A stretch of DNA of 64,000 nt from Serpens gallinarum (GTDB lineage Bacteria; Pseudomonadota; Gammaproteobacteria; Pseudomonadales; Pseudomonadaceae), in assembly GCF_014836765.1 (NCBI RefSeq), contig NZ_JACSQG010000012.1, forward strand, positions 1 through 64,000. The letters run 5' to 3'. This document shows positions 17,164 through 24,782 of the stretch, piece after piece; the stretch's first letter is position 1; each line of letters starts with the position of its first letter. The translations under genes were made by a program, and so were the position numbers. The notes beneath the pieces are model-generated. The model was not told the origin of the DNA, ran no database searches, and was given only the letters and a program-made list of their open reading frames with translations.

Positions 17164-18399
17164 ATGCAGACGTCCCCTAGAATCACTTCGGCCTTCGAGC
17201 CGCTGCGCATCGGTCCGCTGACCTTGCGCAATCGTTTCATCAAGGCCGCGACCAACGAAGGCGCGGCGCTCGACGGCATTCCCACCGGCCAGTCCCTGCG
17301 CCTGCACGAGCGCATCGCCGCCGGCGGCGCGGCGATGACCACGCTGGCCTACTGCGCTGTCAGCCCCGACGGGCGCACCTTGCCCGATCAGGTGGTACTC
17401 GACCACAACAGCCTGCCGCACCTGCGCGCGCTTACCCAGGCAGTGCATCGCCATGGCGCGGCGGCGTCGGCGCAGATCACGCATGGCGGTTGCTTCACCT
17501 TCCTGCCGCCGAGTCGTTCCGCCTTGCCGCTGTCGGCCAGCGGCGGCTTCAACAAGGTCGGGATCTTGAGCGGCATGCTGCGCAAGCAGGCCATGAGCGA
17601 GGCGGACCTGTCGCAGGTTGCTGATGAGTTCGTCCGCGGCGCGCGGCTGGCGCGTGAGGCAGGCTTCGATGCCGTCGAGCTGCACATGGGTCACGGCTAC
17701 CTGCTCAGCCAGTTCATCTCACCGCTCTACAACAAACGCCATGATTGCTACGGCGGGACGCTGGAAAATCGCATGCGCTTCCCGCTCATGGTTCTGCGCC
17801 AGGTGCTGGACGCCGTGGGGCAGGACCTTGCGGTGGTCTGCAAATACAGCGTCACCGACGGCGTGCGCAGCGGCAACCGTGCAAAGGATGGCGCCGCCAT
17901 CGCGCGCCTGCTCGAGGCCGAAGGTGCCCACCTGCTGGTACTCAGCGCGGGAATGAACGTGGAGTCGGTCACCACCATGTTCGGCTCGTCGTTTCCCAAA
18001 GAGAACCGCGTCAGTACCGGCAAGCCGTTGATCGATGCCGTGGTGGCCCTGAAAAGCCTGCTGGAGCCCCATGTGCAGTTTCGTGAACTCTACCTGCTCG
18101 AACACTCGCGTAAGGTCCGTGCCGCTGTGCGCATGCCGCTGGCGTACATCGGCGGCGTGAAAAGCCTGGAGGGTATCGAGCACCTGATGGCGCAGGGCTT
18201 CGATGCGGTCGCGCTCGGGCGGGTGCTGCTCGCCGAACCCGATTACGTCAACACGCTGCAGTCGGGTGCCCGCCGGGACTCTATCTGCACGGCGTGTAAT
18301 CGCTGCGTGGCGATGATGTACACGCCGGGCGGCACGTCCTGCGTGTTGGGCGAGCCGGGTGATGCGCAGCTCAACAGCGTCGGGGCCGCCTTGCTCTAG
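17164..18399 (+). CDS. OYE-family NADH:flavin oxidoreductase with C-terminal cysteine cluster
   Basis: A 411-residue FMN TIM-barrel protein related to the N-terminal half of 2,4-dienoyl-CoA reductase and BaiCD/BaiH enoate reductases. Landmarks: LRNRFIKAATNEG near residue 21, ITHGGC, ELHMGHGYLLSQFISPLYNKR near 177, and CTACNRC with a further Cys 12 residues on (C-x2-C-x2-C-x11-C), resembling the Fe-S motif of dienoyl-CoA reductases. The protein ends shortly after this motif and lacks the FAD/NAD domain of the long enzymes. It probably reduces a steroid or enoyl double bond. The TAG stop lies in the left terminal repeat of the 165-bp element. Confidence 0.8.
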   Translation: MQTSPRITSAFEPLRIGPLTLRNRFIKAATNEGAALDGIPTGQSLRLHERIAAGGAAMTTLAYCAVSPDGRTLPDQVVLDHNSLPHLRALTQAVHRHGAAASAQITHGGCFTFLPPSRSALPLSASGGFNKVGILSGMLRKQAMSEADLSQVADEFVRGARLAREAGFDAVELHMGHGYLLSQFISPLYNKRHDCYGGTLENRMRFPLMVLRQVLDAVGQDLAVVCKYSVTDGVRSGNRAKDGAAIARLLEAEGAHLLVLSAGMNVESVTTMFGSSFPKENRVSTGKPLIDAVVALKSLLEPHVQFRELYLLEHSRKVRAAVRMPLAYIGGVKSLEGIEHLMAQGFDAVALGRVLLAEPDYVNTLQSGARRDSICTACNRCVAMMYTPGGTSCVLGEPGDAQLNSVGAALL

Positions 18400-18560
18400 T
18401 GGCCTGTTTGGCTAGTTCAGTTAGTCAATTTCGGCGCCCGAGGCCCCGATACTGCGTTGCCACTCCTCGCCATAGCCCTGCTATGACTCGTCGTGGCGCC
18501 TTGTCTCGGAACCTCAGGCATCCGAACTTGAGGGAACCAACTAACCGCACAGGCCACTAG
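18396..18560. repeat. 165-bp MITE-like inverted-repeat element between convergent genes
   Basis: CTAGTGGCCTGT (18396-18407) is repeated in inverted orientation at 18549-18560, and the similarity extends to 22 bp with 19 matches (18396-18417 and 18539-18560). The interior is a long imperfect palindrome centred near 18479 (segments like CCATAG/CTATG and CGAGGCCCCGA/TCTCGGAACCTC). The TAG stops of both flanking convergent genes lie in the CTAG at the element's ends. It may be a short non-autonomous mobile element (with CTAG either terminal or as a 4-bp target duplication) and may also act as a bidirectional terminator. Confidence 0.65.
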
Positions 18561-19339
18561 CGGCCTTCGAAACGGGGCGGGCGTTTATCGAGAAACGCCT
18601 GCATGCCTTCCTTCTGGTCGCGGGTGGCGAACAGCAGTGCCGCGGCTCGCCGTTCCAGTGCAAGGCCGGCGTCCAGCGACGCATCCATGCCCAGGAGGAT
18701 GACTTCCTTGATCTGCTCGGCGGCAAGCGGCGACATGGCGGCTATCGAGCGGGCCAGCCCCAGCGCGTGGCCAAGCACTTCGTCGTCGGCGACCACCTCG
18801 CTGACCAGTCCGGCGATCCACGCCTGTTCGGCATTCAGGGGCAGGCCGGTCAAGGCCATGTGCATCGCCTTGGCCTTGCCGACCGCGCGAACCAGGCGCT
18901 GGGTGCCGCCGATGCCGGGCATGATGCCGAGCCGGATTTCCGGCTGGGAAAAACGTGCGCTGCGGCCAGCAATTATGATGTCGGCGAGCATCGCCAGTTC
19001 GCAGCCGCCGCCATAGGCATAGCCGCAAACCGCCGCAATGACCGGCTTGGGGCAGTTCCGGATCGGCGCCCAGAGCCGTTCGGTGTGGCGCTTGTAGAGG
19101 TCCATTGCGCCGACCTCAAGCATGTCCTCGATGTCACCTCCGGCCGCGAACACCTGCTCGCCGCCTGTGATCAGGATGCAGCGGGTCTGCGGATCGTCCG
19201 ACAACATCGAAAACTGAGCGGCCAGCATCGCCTGTAGGTCGGGACTGAGCGCGTTGCGCACGTCCGGGCGATGCAGGCGCAGCAGGGCAATGCCGGGCTC
19301 CGGTCGCTCCAGCAGAACGGGTTGGGATAGATCCTTCAT
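18557..19339 (-). CDS. Enoyl-CoA hydratase (crotonase fold)
   Basis: A 260-residue crotonase with both hydratase glutamates in their usual context: GYAYGGGCELAMLADI near residue 107 and QPEIRLGIMPGIGGTQRLV near 131. The oxyanion-hole segment is FAAGGDIEDM. The usual RPPRFEGR end is intact, so the protein is full length although its stop lies in the inverted-repeat element. It likely hydrates an enoyl-CoA in side-chain or ring degradation. A box upstream (19395-19412) serves it, and the same palindrome serves the divergent SDR gene. Confidence 0.85.
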   Translation of the reverse strand: MKDLSQPVLLERPEPGIALLRLHRPDVRNALSPDLQAMLAAQFSMLSDDPQTRCILITGGEQVFAAGGDIEDMLEVGAMDLYKRHTERLWAPIRNCPKPVIAAVCGYAYGGGCELAMLADIIIAGRSARFSQPEIRLGIMPGIGGTQRLVRAVGKAKAMHMALTGLPLNAEQAWIAGLVSEVVADDEVLGHALGLARSIAAMSPLAAEQIKEVILLGMDASLDAGLALERRAAALLFATRDQKEGMQAFLDKRPPRFEGR

Positions 19340-19368
19340 GCCATGACTCCGATGCTGGCGGGACGCCG

Positions 19369-19441
19369 ATTGTCAGAGGGGCACGATCAGCGCTCATCGT
19401 CCGTTCAGACGACGAGCGCGCCAGCAGTGTTTGCCCAGAAT
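19369..19441. promoter_or_regulatory. Steroid-cluster box 5, bidirectional, between a crotonase and an SDR gene
   Basis: The palindrome CGTCCGTTCAGACG (19398-19411) can be read as a box on either strand. The minus reading is 19412-19395 (13/18) with GACAAT (19374-19369) at 29.5 bp; the plus reading is 19397-19414 (14/18) with CAGAAT (19436-19441) at 30.5 bp. One site thus appears to drive two divergent promoters. Confidence 0.6.
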
Positions 19442-19469
19442 GCAGACAACATCGCAACAGGAGCAATTT

Positions 19470-20246
19470 ATGGATATCCACGCGAGCTTGGACTACAGCG
19501 GCAAGGTGGTGCTGGTGACAGGCGGCGCCAGAGGCGTGGGCGCAGGCATTACGCGCACCTTTCTGGCGGCCGGTGCGCAGGTGGTGGTGTGCGGACGCAA
19601 CGAGCCGGAGGCACTGCCGCAGGTGGCTGAAAACCGCGCCAGCTTCATTGCCGCCGACGTGCGCGATCTGCAATCACTGGAGGCTCTGTTCGGCGAGATC
19701 CGTCAGCGTTTCGGCCGCCTCGACGTGCTGGTCAACAACGCAGGCGGCAGCCCGCCTGCGGACGCCGGCAGCGCCTCGCCACGTTTCCACGAAAGCATCA
19801 TCCGGCTGAACCTCATTGCGCCGCTGAACGTGGCCCAGCAGGCCAATGCGCTGATGCAGGAGCAGGCCGAAGGTGGAGTGATCGTGTTCATCGGCAGCAT
19901 CAGCGCGCTCCGGCCGTCGCCCCTGACTGCCGCCTACGGCGCGGCGAAGGCGGGCATCCTGTCGCTGGCCAGTTCGCTGGCCGTGGAGTGGGCGCCGAAA
20001 GTGCGGGTGGTGGCGGTCAGTCCCGGCCTGGTGCACACCGAGCAGTCGCACCAGCACTACGGGGACGAGGCGGGCATCGCGGCGGTGAGTGCTACCATTC
20101 CTGCCAACCGCCTGGCGCAACCCGAGGATATCGGCGCCGCCTGCCTGTTCATCGCTTCCCCGCTGGGTGGCTACGCCAGTGGCTGCAACCTGCTGCTGCA
20201 TGGTGGGGGTGAACGCCCGGCCTTCCTCGACGCATCGAACGCCTGA
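19470..20246 (+). CDS. Short-chain dehydrogenase/reductase
   Basis: A 258-residue classical SDR: TGGARGVGAG (cofactor loop near residue 18), NNAGG (near 89), catalytic Ser in GSISAL and YGAAK (Tyr/Lys near 156). The Arg-containing cofactor loop does not settle NAD versus NADP. In this cluster it is a candidate hydroxysteroid dehydrogenase, but position of oxidation cannot be read from sequence. The start ATG has AGGAG 7 bp upstream; 13 extra residues in the longest frame are rejected. Monocistronic: the next gene is convergent. Confidence 0.85.
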   Translation: MDIHASLDYSGKVVLVTGGARGVGAGITRTFLAAGAQVVVCGRNEPEALPQVAENRASFIAADVRDLQSLEALFGEIRQRFGRLDVLVNNAGGSPPADAGSASPRFHESIIRLNLIAPLNVAQQANALMQEQAEGGVIVFIGSISALRPSPLTAAYGAAKAGILSLASSLAVEWAPKVRVVAVSPGLVHTEQSHQHYGDEAGIAAVSATIPANRLAQPEDIGAACLFIASPLGGYASGCNLLLHGGGERPAFLDASNA

Positions 20247-20294
20247 GTTCCTGCCCGGCAGCGGGGTGTGCAGATGCCACCCCGCTTGTGGCAC

Positions 20295-21128
20295 TCAACC
20301 GTGCTGGAGGAAGTCCAGGCAGCTGCGGTTGAACAGCTCGCGGTGTTCGACCTGTACCCAGTGACCGCAGCGGTTGAGGATGACCACCTGTGCCCGCTGG
20401 GCGTTGTCGGCAATGTGCCGTGCACCGCCGACCGGGTTGAAGTTGTCGTTATTGCCCCAGAAGCACAGGATCGGGCAGTCGATTTCCTCAAGGCGCGAGG
20501 TCATGTTGGGGATCATCATGGTGCTGAAGAGATTCTTCGGTTGGGTGACTGCGACCGCTACGCGCTCGGCCAGCAGTTCCTCGGGCAGGATCGAGGGATC
20601 GAACAGCTGCAGGCTCATCATGCTGCGCATCTCTGGCAAGCCGATGGGACCGGCGCCGAACAGCGAGACCATGCGCTGGATGCCCGGCATCTGGAAATAG
20701 GTCTCGCGCTCCTCCACGCCGCCAGGCGCCAGCAAGATCAGTTTCTCCGCCAGCGCCGGTTCGGCCAGCGCCAGGCCCAATGCTATGGCGCCGCCCAGCG
20801 AGTTGCCCAGCAGGGTGCAGCGCGTGATGCCCAGTGCCTGGGTGAATGCCTGAAGCGTGGCGACGAAGAACGCCAGGTCGTACTGGCCATCGTCCGGTTT
20901 GTCGGAGCGGCCGAAGCCTGGCAGGTCGAGCACGATATTGCGGTAGCCCGCCTTTGTCAGCAGCGGATAGTTGCCCTTGAAGTTGCTGAAACCACTCGCA
21001 CCGGGGCCGCTGCCATGCAGCCAGAGCACCACTGGGCCCTGGCCCTCGTCCAGGTAATGCAGGCGCAGGCCGTTGTGCAACGTGAGGTAATGGCCCACCG
21101 GCAGGGGCAGGTCTTGGTACTGGGTCAT
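20295..21128 (-). CDS. hsaD: 4,9-DSHA hydrolase (meta-cleavage product hydrolase)
   Basis: A 277-residue alpha/beta hydrolase of the MCP hydrolase group. It shows the oxyanion segment WLHGSGPGASG (36-46), nucleophile Ser110 in LLGNSLGG, acid in FWGNNDNFNP and base in NRCGHWVQVEH. It hydrolyses the ring-A cleavage product 4,9-DSHA into HIP (DOHNAA) and 2-hydroxyhexadienoate. Comamonas name: tesD. It is transcribed alone toward a convergent SDR gene, from a box 90 bp upstream at 21219-21236. Confidence 0.92.
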   Translation of the reverse strand: MTQYQDLPLPVGHYLTLHNGLRLHYLDEGQGPVVLWLHGSGPGASGFSNFKGNYPLLTKAGYRNIVLDLPGFGRSDKPDDGQYDLAFFVATLQAFTQALGITRCTLLGNSLGGAIALGLALAEPALAEKLILLAPGGVEERETYFQMPGIQRMVSLFGAGPIGLPEMRSMMSLQLFDPSILPEELLAERVAVAVTQPKNLFSTMMIPNMTSRLEEIDCPILCFWGNNDNFNPVGGARHIADNAQRAQVVILNRCGHWVQVEHRELFNRSCLDFLQHG

Positions 21129-21192
21129 CGCGAATTCTCCGATAGCTGGGAAGGGGCATCGGCGCGCCCGGCGCCGTTACTCCCGTCACGCG

Positions 21193-21236
21193 ATGGTCGG
21201 ACGCTGGGTGGCGAAGGGCATCGTTCGTTCAGACGA
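21193..21236 (-). promoter_or_regulatory. Steroid-cluster box 6, for hsaD
   Basis: Minus-strand 21236-21219 reads TCGTCTGAACGAACGATG (12/18 to consensus but nearly identical to the minus reading of box 5). GACCAT (21198-21193) is at the -10 distance and is weak. Confidence 0.5.
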
Positions 21237-21268
21237 GTCGGGAGCAATCGCAGGCCAGGCGGCCCCTT

Positions 21269-21312
21269 TAGTCTCCTTGGACGATGCGGCGCGTGGCGGC
21301 GACCCGAATCAT
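21269..21312 (+). promoter_or_regulatory. Steroid-cluster box 7, for the SDR-SDR-BaiE-like operon
   Basis: TAGTCTCCTTGGACGATG at 21269-21286 (15/18), with AATCAT (21307-21312) at 29.5 bp from its centre. It lies back to back with the hsaD box, 32 bp apart. Confidence 0.6.
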
Positions 21313-21362
21313 GCGGGCAAAACAAGAACCAGGGCGTCAAGCCCGTCCGTAGGAGACTCGTT

Positions 21363-22097
21363 ATGAAATTGCAGGACAAAGTAGCGTTCGTGACCGGCGC
21401 CGCCCAGGGTATGGGCCTGGCCATTGCCCGCCGCTTCGTGGAAGAGGGCGCACGGGTAGTGGCAGCCGACATCAACCTCGACAGCCTGCGCGAAGGCCTC
21501 GGCGATCTGGGTGACAAGGTGTTGCCGGTGGTCTGCAACGTGGCCGACAGCGCATCTGTGGCCGACGCGGTGAGTCTCGCCGAGAAACACTTCGGTCGCC
21601 TCGACATCCTGGTCAACAACGCCGGCGTCGGCGGCCTGGACAGCTTCCTCGACACGCCCGACGAGAGCTGGCAGCGGGTCATCGGCGTCAACCTCACCGG
21701 CGCCTTCTTCTGCGCCCGGGAAAGCGCCCGGCTGATGGTCAAGGGCGGCGCGGGCGGCAGCATCATCAACCTCTCCAGCACGTCGGCGCTGACGGGGGAA
21801 GGCCCCAATCACTACTGCGCTTCGAAGGCCGGAATCATGGGGCTGACCCGTGGTATCGCCAGGGAGCTGGCGGGCCATGGTATTCGCGTCAACACCCTGG
21901 TGCCCGGTCCGACCGACACGCCGATGATGGCCGGCATTCCCGACGAAATGATGGCGGACCTGCTCAAGGGCGTACCGCTGGGTCGCCTGTGCAGCACTGA
22001 CGAAATCGCCCGCGTCGCGGCCTTCCTGGCCAGCGAGGAAGCCAGCTTCATCACCGGCCAGAACATCGCCGTCAACGGCGGCATGGCCTTCATCTGA
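21363..22097 (+). CDS. Short-chain dehydrogenase/reductase
   Basis: A 244-residue classical SDR with TGAAQGMGLA (residues 11-20), an acidic Asp after the second strand (AADINLD) that suggests NAD preference, NNAGVGG, catalytic Ser in SSTSAL and YCASK. The C-terminus FITGQNIAVNGGMAFI is typical. The start is the ATG 76 bp after the steroid box with AGGAGAC upstream; the large upstream open frame runs through the promoter and hsaD and is not real. First gene of a compact operon with a second SDR and a BaiE-like protein, so it probably acts on a steroid hydroxyl or keto group. Confidence 0.88.
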   Translation: MKLQDKVAFVTGAAQGMGLAIARRFVEEGARVVAADINLDSLREGLGDLGDKVLPVVCNVADSASVADAVSLAEKHFGRLDILVNNAGVGGLDSFLDTPDESWQRVIGVNLTGAFFCARESARLMVKGGAGGSIINLSSTSALTGEGPNHYCASKAGIMGLTRGIARELAGHGIRVNTLVPGPTDTPMMAGIPDEMMADLLKGVPLGRLCSTDEIARVAAFLASEEASFITGQNIAVNGGMAFI

Positions 22098-22111
22098 TCA
22101 GGGGAATTGCA

Positions 22112-22882
22112 ATGTCACGTCTCGCAGGAAAAATCGCATTTGTCACCGGTGCCAGCTCCGGAATCGGCGAGGCCACGGCCGTTCGTTTTGCCGAAGAGGG
22201 TGCTTTGGTGGTGCTCTGCGGCCGCCGCGAAGAGGCCCTGGCTGTTGTTCAGGAAAGAATTCTGAGCGCCGGTGGCAAGGCTGAAATCGCTGTGGCTGAC
22301 GTCAGCAACGAGGCCGCTTATGTCGGCGCGATCGAAGCCACCGCTCAGCGTCATGGCCGCCTGGACATCCTGGTCAACAACGCCATGGCCTTTACCTGGG
22401 GCGCGGTGGACAGCATGTCCACCGCGGACTGGCACGCCAATTTCAAGACCACCGTGGACGGCACCTTCTGGGGTACCCGGACCGCGATGCGTCTGATGAA
22501 GGAAAAGGGTGGCGGCAGCATCGTCAACATCTCCTCGATCTGCGGCCAGTTCGGCACGGCCTGGATGAGCGGCTACTCGGCTGCCAAGGCCGCGGTGAAC
22601 AACTTCAGTCGGGCGGTGGCCAGTGAAGGCGCGCCTTACGGCGTGCGCTGCAACGTTGTCGTCCCGGGCGTGGTCGATACCCCCGCCATGGCCGGCATGA
22701 TGAGCGATGACAAGGCCCGCGGTAACACCGAAAAACTCATCCCGATGAAGCGCGTGGGCAAGCCGCTCGAACTGGCCAACGCGATCCTGTTCCTGGCCAG
22801 CGATGAAGCGTCCTACGTCACCGGCGCCTGCCTGAACGTTGACGGCGGCCGCAGCTCCGACCTGTACACCGTGTTTGAGTGA
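22112..22882 (+). CDS. Short-chain dehydrogenase/reductase
   Basis: A 256-residue classical SDR: TGASSGIGEAT (10-20), CGRREEAL (Arg pair after strand 2, favouring NADP), NNAMAFTWG in place of the usual NNAG, catalytic Ser in SSICGQ and YSAAK. The altered NNAM motif is unusual but occurs in the superfamily. It starts 14 bp after the previous SDR with GGGGAATT upstream. The operon context suggests a hydroxysteroid dehydrogenase or a ketoreductase paired with the other SDR, possibly for epimerising a hydroxyl group. Confidence 0.86.
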   Translation: MSRLAGKIAFVTGASSGIGEATAVRFAEEGALVVLCGRREEALAVVQERILSAGGKAEIAVADVSNEAAYVGAIEATAQRHGRLDILVNNAMAFTWGAVDSMSTADWHANFKTTVDGTFWGTRTAMRLMKEKGGGSIVNISSICGQFGTAWMSGYSAAKAAVNNFSRAVASEGAPYGVRCNVVVPGVVDTPAMAGMMSDDKARGNTEKLIPMKRVGKPLELANAILFLASDEASYVTGACLNVDGGRSSDLYTVFE

Positions 22883-22889
22883 GGTGCCC

Positions 22890-23519
22890 ATGAGCGATCA
22901 GGATCTTTTGACGCGTATCGACCGCCTGGAGTCGCTCGACGCGATTCGCCAGCTGGCCGGCAAGTACGCACTGTCGCTGGACATGCGCGACCTGGATGCC
23001 ATGGCCAACTGCTTCGCGCCGGACGTGCGCGTGGGCCGTGACAAGGTGGGCCGCGCGCATCTGAAGGCCTGGCTCGACGACACCATGCGGCTGCAGTTCC
23101 ACGGCACCTCCCATCACCTGGGCCAGCACATCATCGAGTTCAGCGATCCGGACCACGCCACCGGCGTGGTGTATTCGAAGAACGAACATGAAACCGGCCC
23201 CGAGTGGGTGATCATGCAGATGCTCTACTGGGACGACTACGAGCGTATCGACGGGCGCTGGTGCTTCCGCCGCCGACTGCCGTGCTACTGGTATGCGACC
23301 GACCTGAACAAGCCGCCCATCGGCGGTTTGAAGATGCGCTGGCCGGGCCGCGAACCCTATGCCGGGTCTTTCCATGAGCTGTTCCCGTCGTGGGATGCCT
23401 TCTGGGCCAATCGACCGAACAAGGACGAACTGCCCCAGGTCGCGGAACCGGCGCCGCTGGAAGGCTTCCTCGCGACGATGCGTGGCGGGGCGGCCGATCC
23501 GAAAATCCGCGTGCGCTGA
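22890..23519 (+). CDS. SnoaL/BaiE-like protein, candidate hydroxysteroid dehydratase
   Basis: A 209-residue protein of the NTF2/SnoaL fold. Its N-terminal 140 residues can be aligned by eye with the bile-acid 7alpha-dehydratase BaiE: GKYALSLD puts Tyr26 and Asp31 where BaiE has its catalytic Tyr and Asp, SHHLG puts His76 at the BaiE active-site His, and YERIDGRWCF matches YEKIDGQWYI. The C-terminal 60 residues have no counterpart in BaiE. It may remove a steroid hydroxyl as water (for example at C-7), or be an isomerase of the same fold. Start ATG at 22890 with GAGGTG upstream, 7 bp after the SDR. A terminator follows. Confidence 0.75.
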   Translation: MSDQDLLTRIDRLESLDAIRQLAGKYALSLDMRDLDAMANCFAPDVRVGRDKVGRAHLKAWLDDTMRLQFHGTSHHLGQHIIEFSDPDHATGVVYSKNEHETGPEWVIMQMLYWDDYERIDGRWCFRRRLPCYWYATDLNKPPIGGLKMRWPGREPYAGSFHELFPSWDAFWANRPNKDELPQVAEPAPLEGFLATMRGGAADPKIRVR

Positions 23520-23540
23520 CCTTACACCCCCCTTGCCCAT

Positions 23541-23570
23541 TCGCCCGCCCCGGCGGGTGGGCTTTTTTTT
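23541..23570 (+). terminator. Rho-independent terminator after the BaiE-like gene
   Basis: Eight-pair GC-rich stem (23541-23548 with 23553-23560, including G-T pairs) with a 4-nt loop, followed by an 8-T run (23563-23570). It closes the SDR-SDR-BaiE-like operon; the OYE gene starts 57 bp further on. Confidence 0.8.
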
Positions 23571-23626
23571 GCCGCCTGGCATCGCCGAGGCCGCTTCTCG
23601 GCGTCGGCCCCATTGAGGATCGATCG

Positions 23627-24691
23627 ATGAATCCATTGTTCCAGCCGCTGCAGCTGGGTGAGCTGCAGCTCGCCAACCGCGTCGTGATGGCTCCGATGAC
23701 CCGCAGCCGCGCCGATGCGCGTGGCGTACCGACCGCCGAAATGGTCGATTACTACCGCCAGCGTGCCGGGGCGGGCCTGATCGTGGCAGAAGGCACCGCG
23801 CCTTCGCCTGAAGGCCTCGGCTATTGCCGCACGCCAGCGATCTACGATGAGCAACAGGTCGCCGCCTGGCGCGCGGTAACCGATGCCGTGCATGCCGAGG
23901 GCGGCCTGATCGTCCTGCAGCTGATGCACGTCGGCCGTGCCGCCAGCCGTCACAACAAACCCGTGGGCGCGCGCACCGTCGCACCATCGGCGCTTCGCGC
24001 CAACGCCCAGGTGTACAGCGACGCCGCAGGGATGGTGGACACCGAGGAACCGCACGCGTTGGGCACCGAGGAAGTGGCCGAGGTGGTGCGTCAGTATCGC
24101 GACGCCGCCGTGCTGGCCCGTGAAGCCGGATTCGACGGTGTCGAGCTGCACTGCACCAGTGGCTACCTGCCGATGCAGTTCATGGCCAGCGGCAGCAACC
24201 AGCGCGAGGACTGCTATGGCGGTTCCGTGGAGAACCGCGTGCGCTTCCCTGCCGAGGTGCTGGCGGCCATGGCCCAGGCCATCGGTGCGGGTCGTGTCGG
24301 CTATCGGATGTGCCCGGGCAATCCGTACAACGACATCCAGGACGAGGATCCCGCCGGTACGGCCATTGCGCTGATGAAGGCAGTCGCTGCGCTGGGGCTG
24401 GCTTATCTGCATATCATGCGTTCACCTGTCGATGGACTGGATGCCTTCGCCCTCGCGCGCGAGCACGGCAACACGGCGCTGATCCTCAACGATGGCTTCG
24501 ATGGCCCCGCCGCCGCCGCCGCGATTGAGGCCGGTCAGGGTGAAGCGGTGTCCTTCGCTCGCCACTTCATCGGTAACCCCGACCTGCCCCTGCGTCTGCG
24601 CAACGGCTGGCCGCTGGCGGGTTTTGACCGCAAGTCGCTCTACAGCTCAGGCCCAGCAGGTTATAGCGACTATCCTGCGTGGTCGGCTTGA
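23627..24691 (+). CDS. Old Yellow Enzyme family flavin reductase
   Basis: A 354-residue classical OYE: NRVVMAPMTRSRA (residues 18-30), LQLMHVGRAASR (FMN/substrate region, near 97), ELHCTSGYLPMQFMASGSNQR (near 172) where the usual His-x-x-Asn/His pair reads H-C-T-S, and FARHFIGNPDLPLRLRNG. Members reduce activated C=C bonds with NAD(P)H. Here it could reduce a ring double bond formed by dehydration or dehydrogenation of the steroid. The start ATG has GAGG 9 bp upstream. It is downstream of a strong terminator, so expression depends on read-through or an undetected promoter; I see no steroid box before it. Confidence 0.88.
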   Translation: MNPLFQPLQLGELQLANRVVMAPMTRSRADARGVPTAEMVDYYRQRAGAGLIVAEGTAPSPEGLGYCRTPAIYDEQQVAAWRAVTDAVHAEGGLIVLQLMHVGRAASRHNKPVGARTVAPSALRANAQVYSDAAGMVDTEEPHALGTEEVAEVVRQYRDAAVLAREAGFDGVELHCTSGYLPMQFMASGSNQREDCYGGSVENRVRFPAEVLAAMAQAIGAGRVGYRMCPGNPYNDIQDEDPAGTAIALMKAVAALGLAYLHIMRSPVDGLDAFALAREHGNTALILNDGFDGPAAAAAIEAGQGEAVSFARHFIGNPDLPLRLRNGWPLAGFDRKSLYSSGPAGYSDYPAWSA

Positions 24692-24723
24692 ATTCACGCT
24701 GGAGCGTGCGGCGGTAGAGAAAG

Positions 24724-24760
24724 AAAAAGCCCGCTTCGCTGAACGCGAAGCGGGCTTTTT
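24724..24760. terminator. Bidirectional Rho-independent terminator
   Basis: A perfect 11-bp stem (24729-24739 with 24745-24755), 5-nt loop, flanked by A5 and T5 tracts. It serves both the OYE gene (plus) and the convergent acyl-CoA dehydrogenase pair (minus). Confidence 0.92.
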
Positions 24761-24782
24761 CTTCGAGGGAGCACGGGTTGAA

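Noticed and set aside
15433-17694. 753-codon minus-strand frame opposite DUF1302 and OYE genes
   Set aside because: Same reason: composition-driven antisense frame covering two well-supported genes.
17164-18399. Possibility that the OYE gene was truncated by insertion of the 165-bp element
   Set aside because: Single-domain OYE proteins of about 410 residues ending soon after the cysteine motif are known to me, and the neighbouring crotonase has an intact family-like end, so loss of a domain is not required.
22890-23519. Interpretation of the SnoaL-like protein as a classical steroid delta5-isomerase
   Set aside because: Length (209 versus ~125-130 residues) and the BaiE-like residue pattern fit better with the BaiE group, although an isomerase is not excluded.
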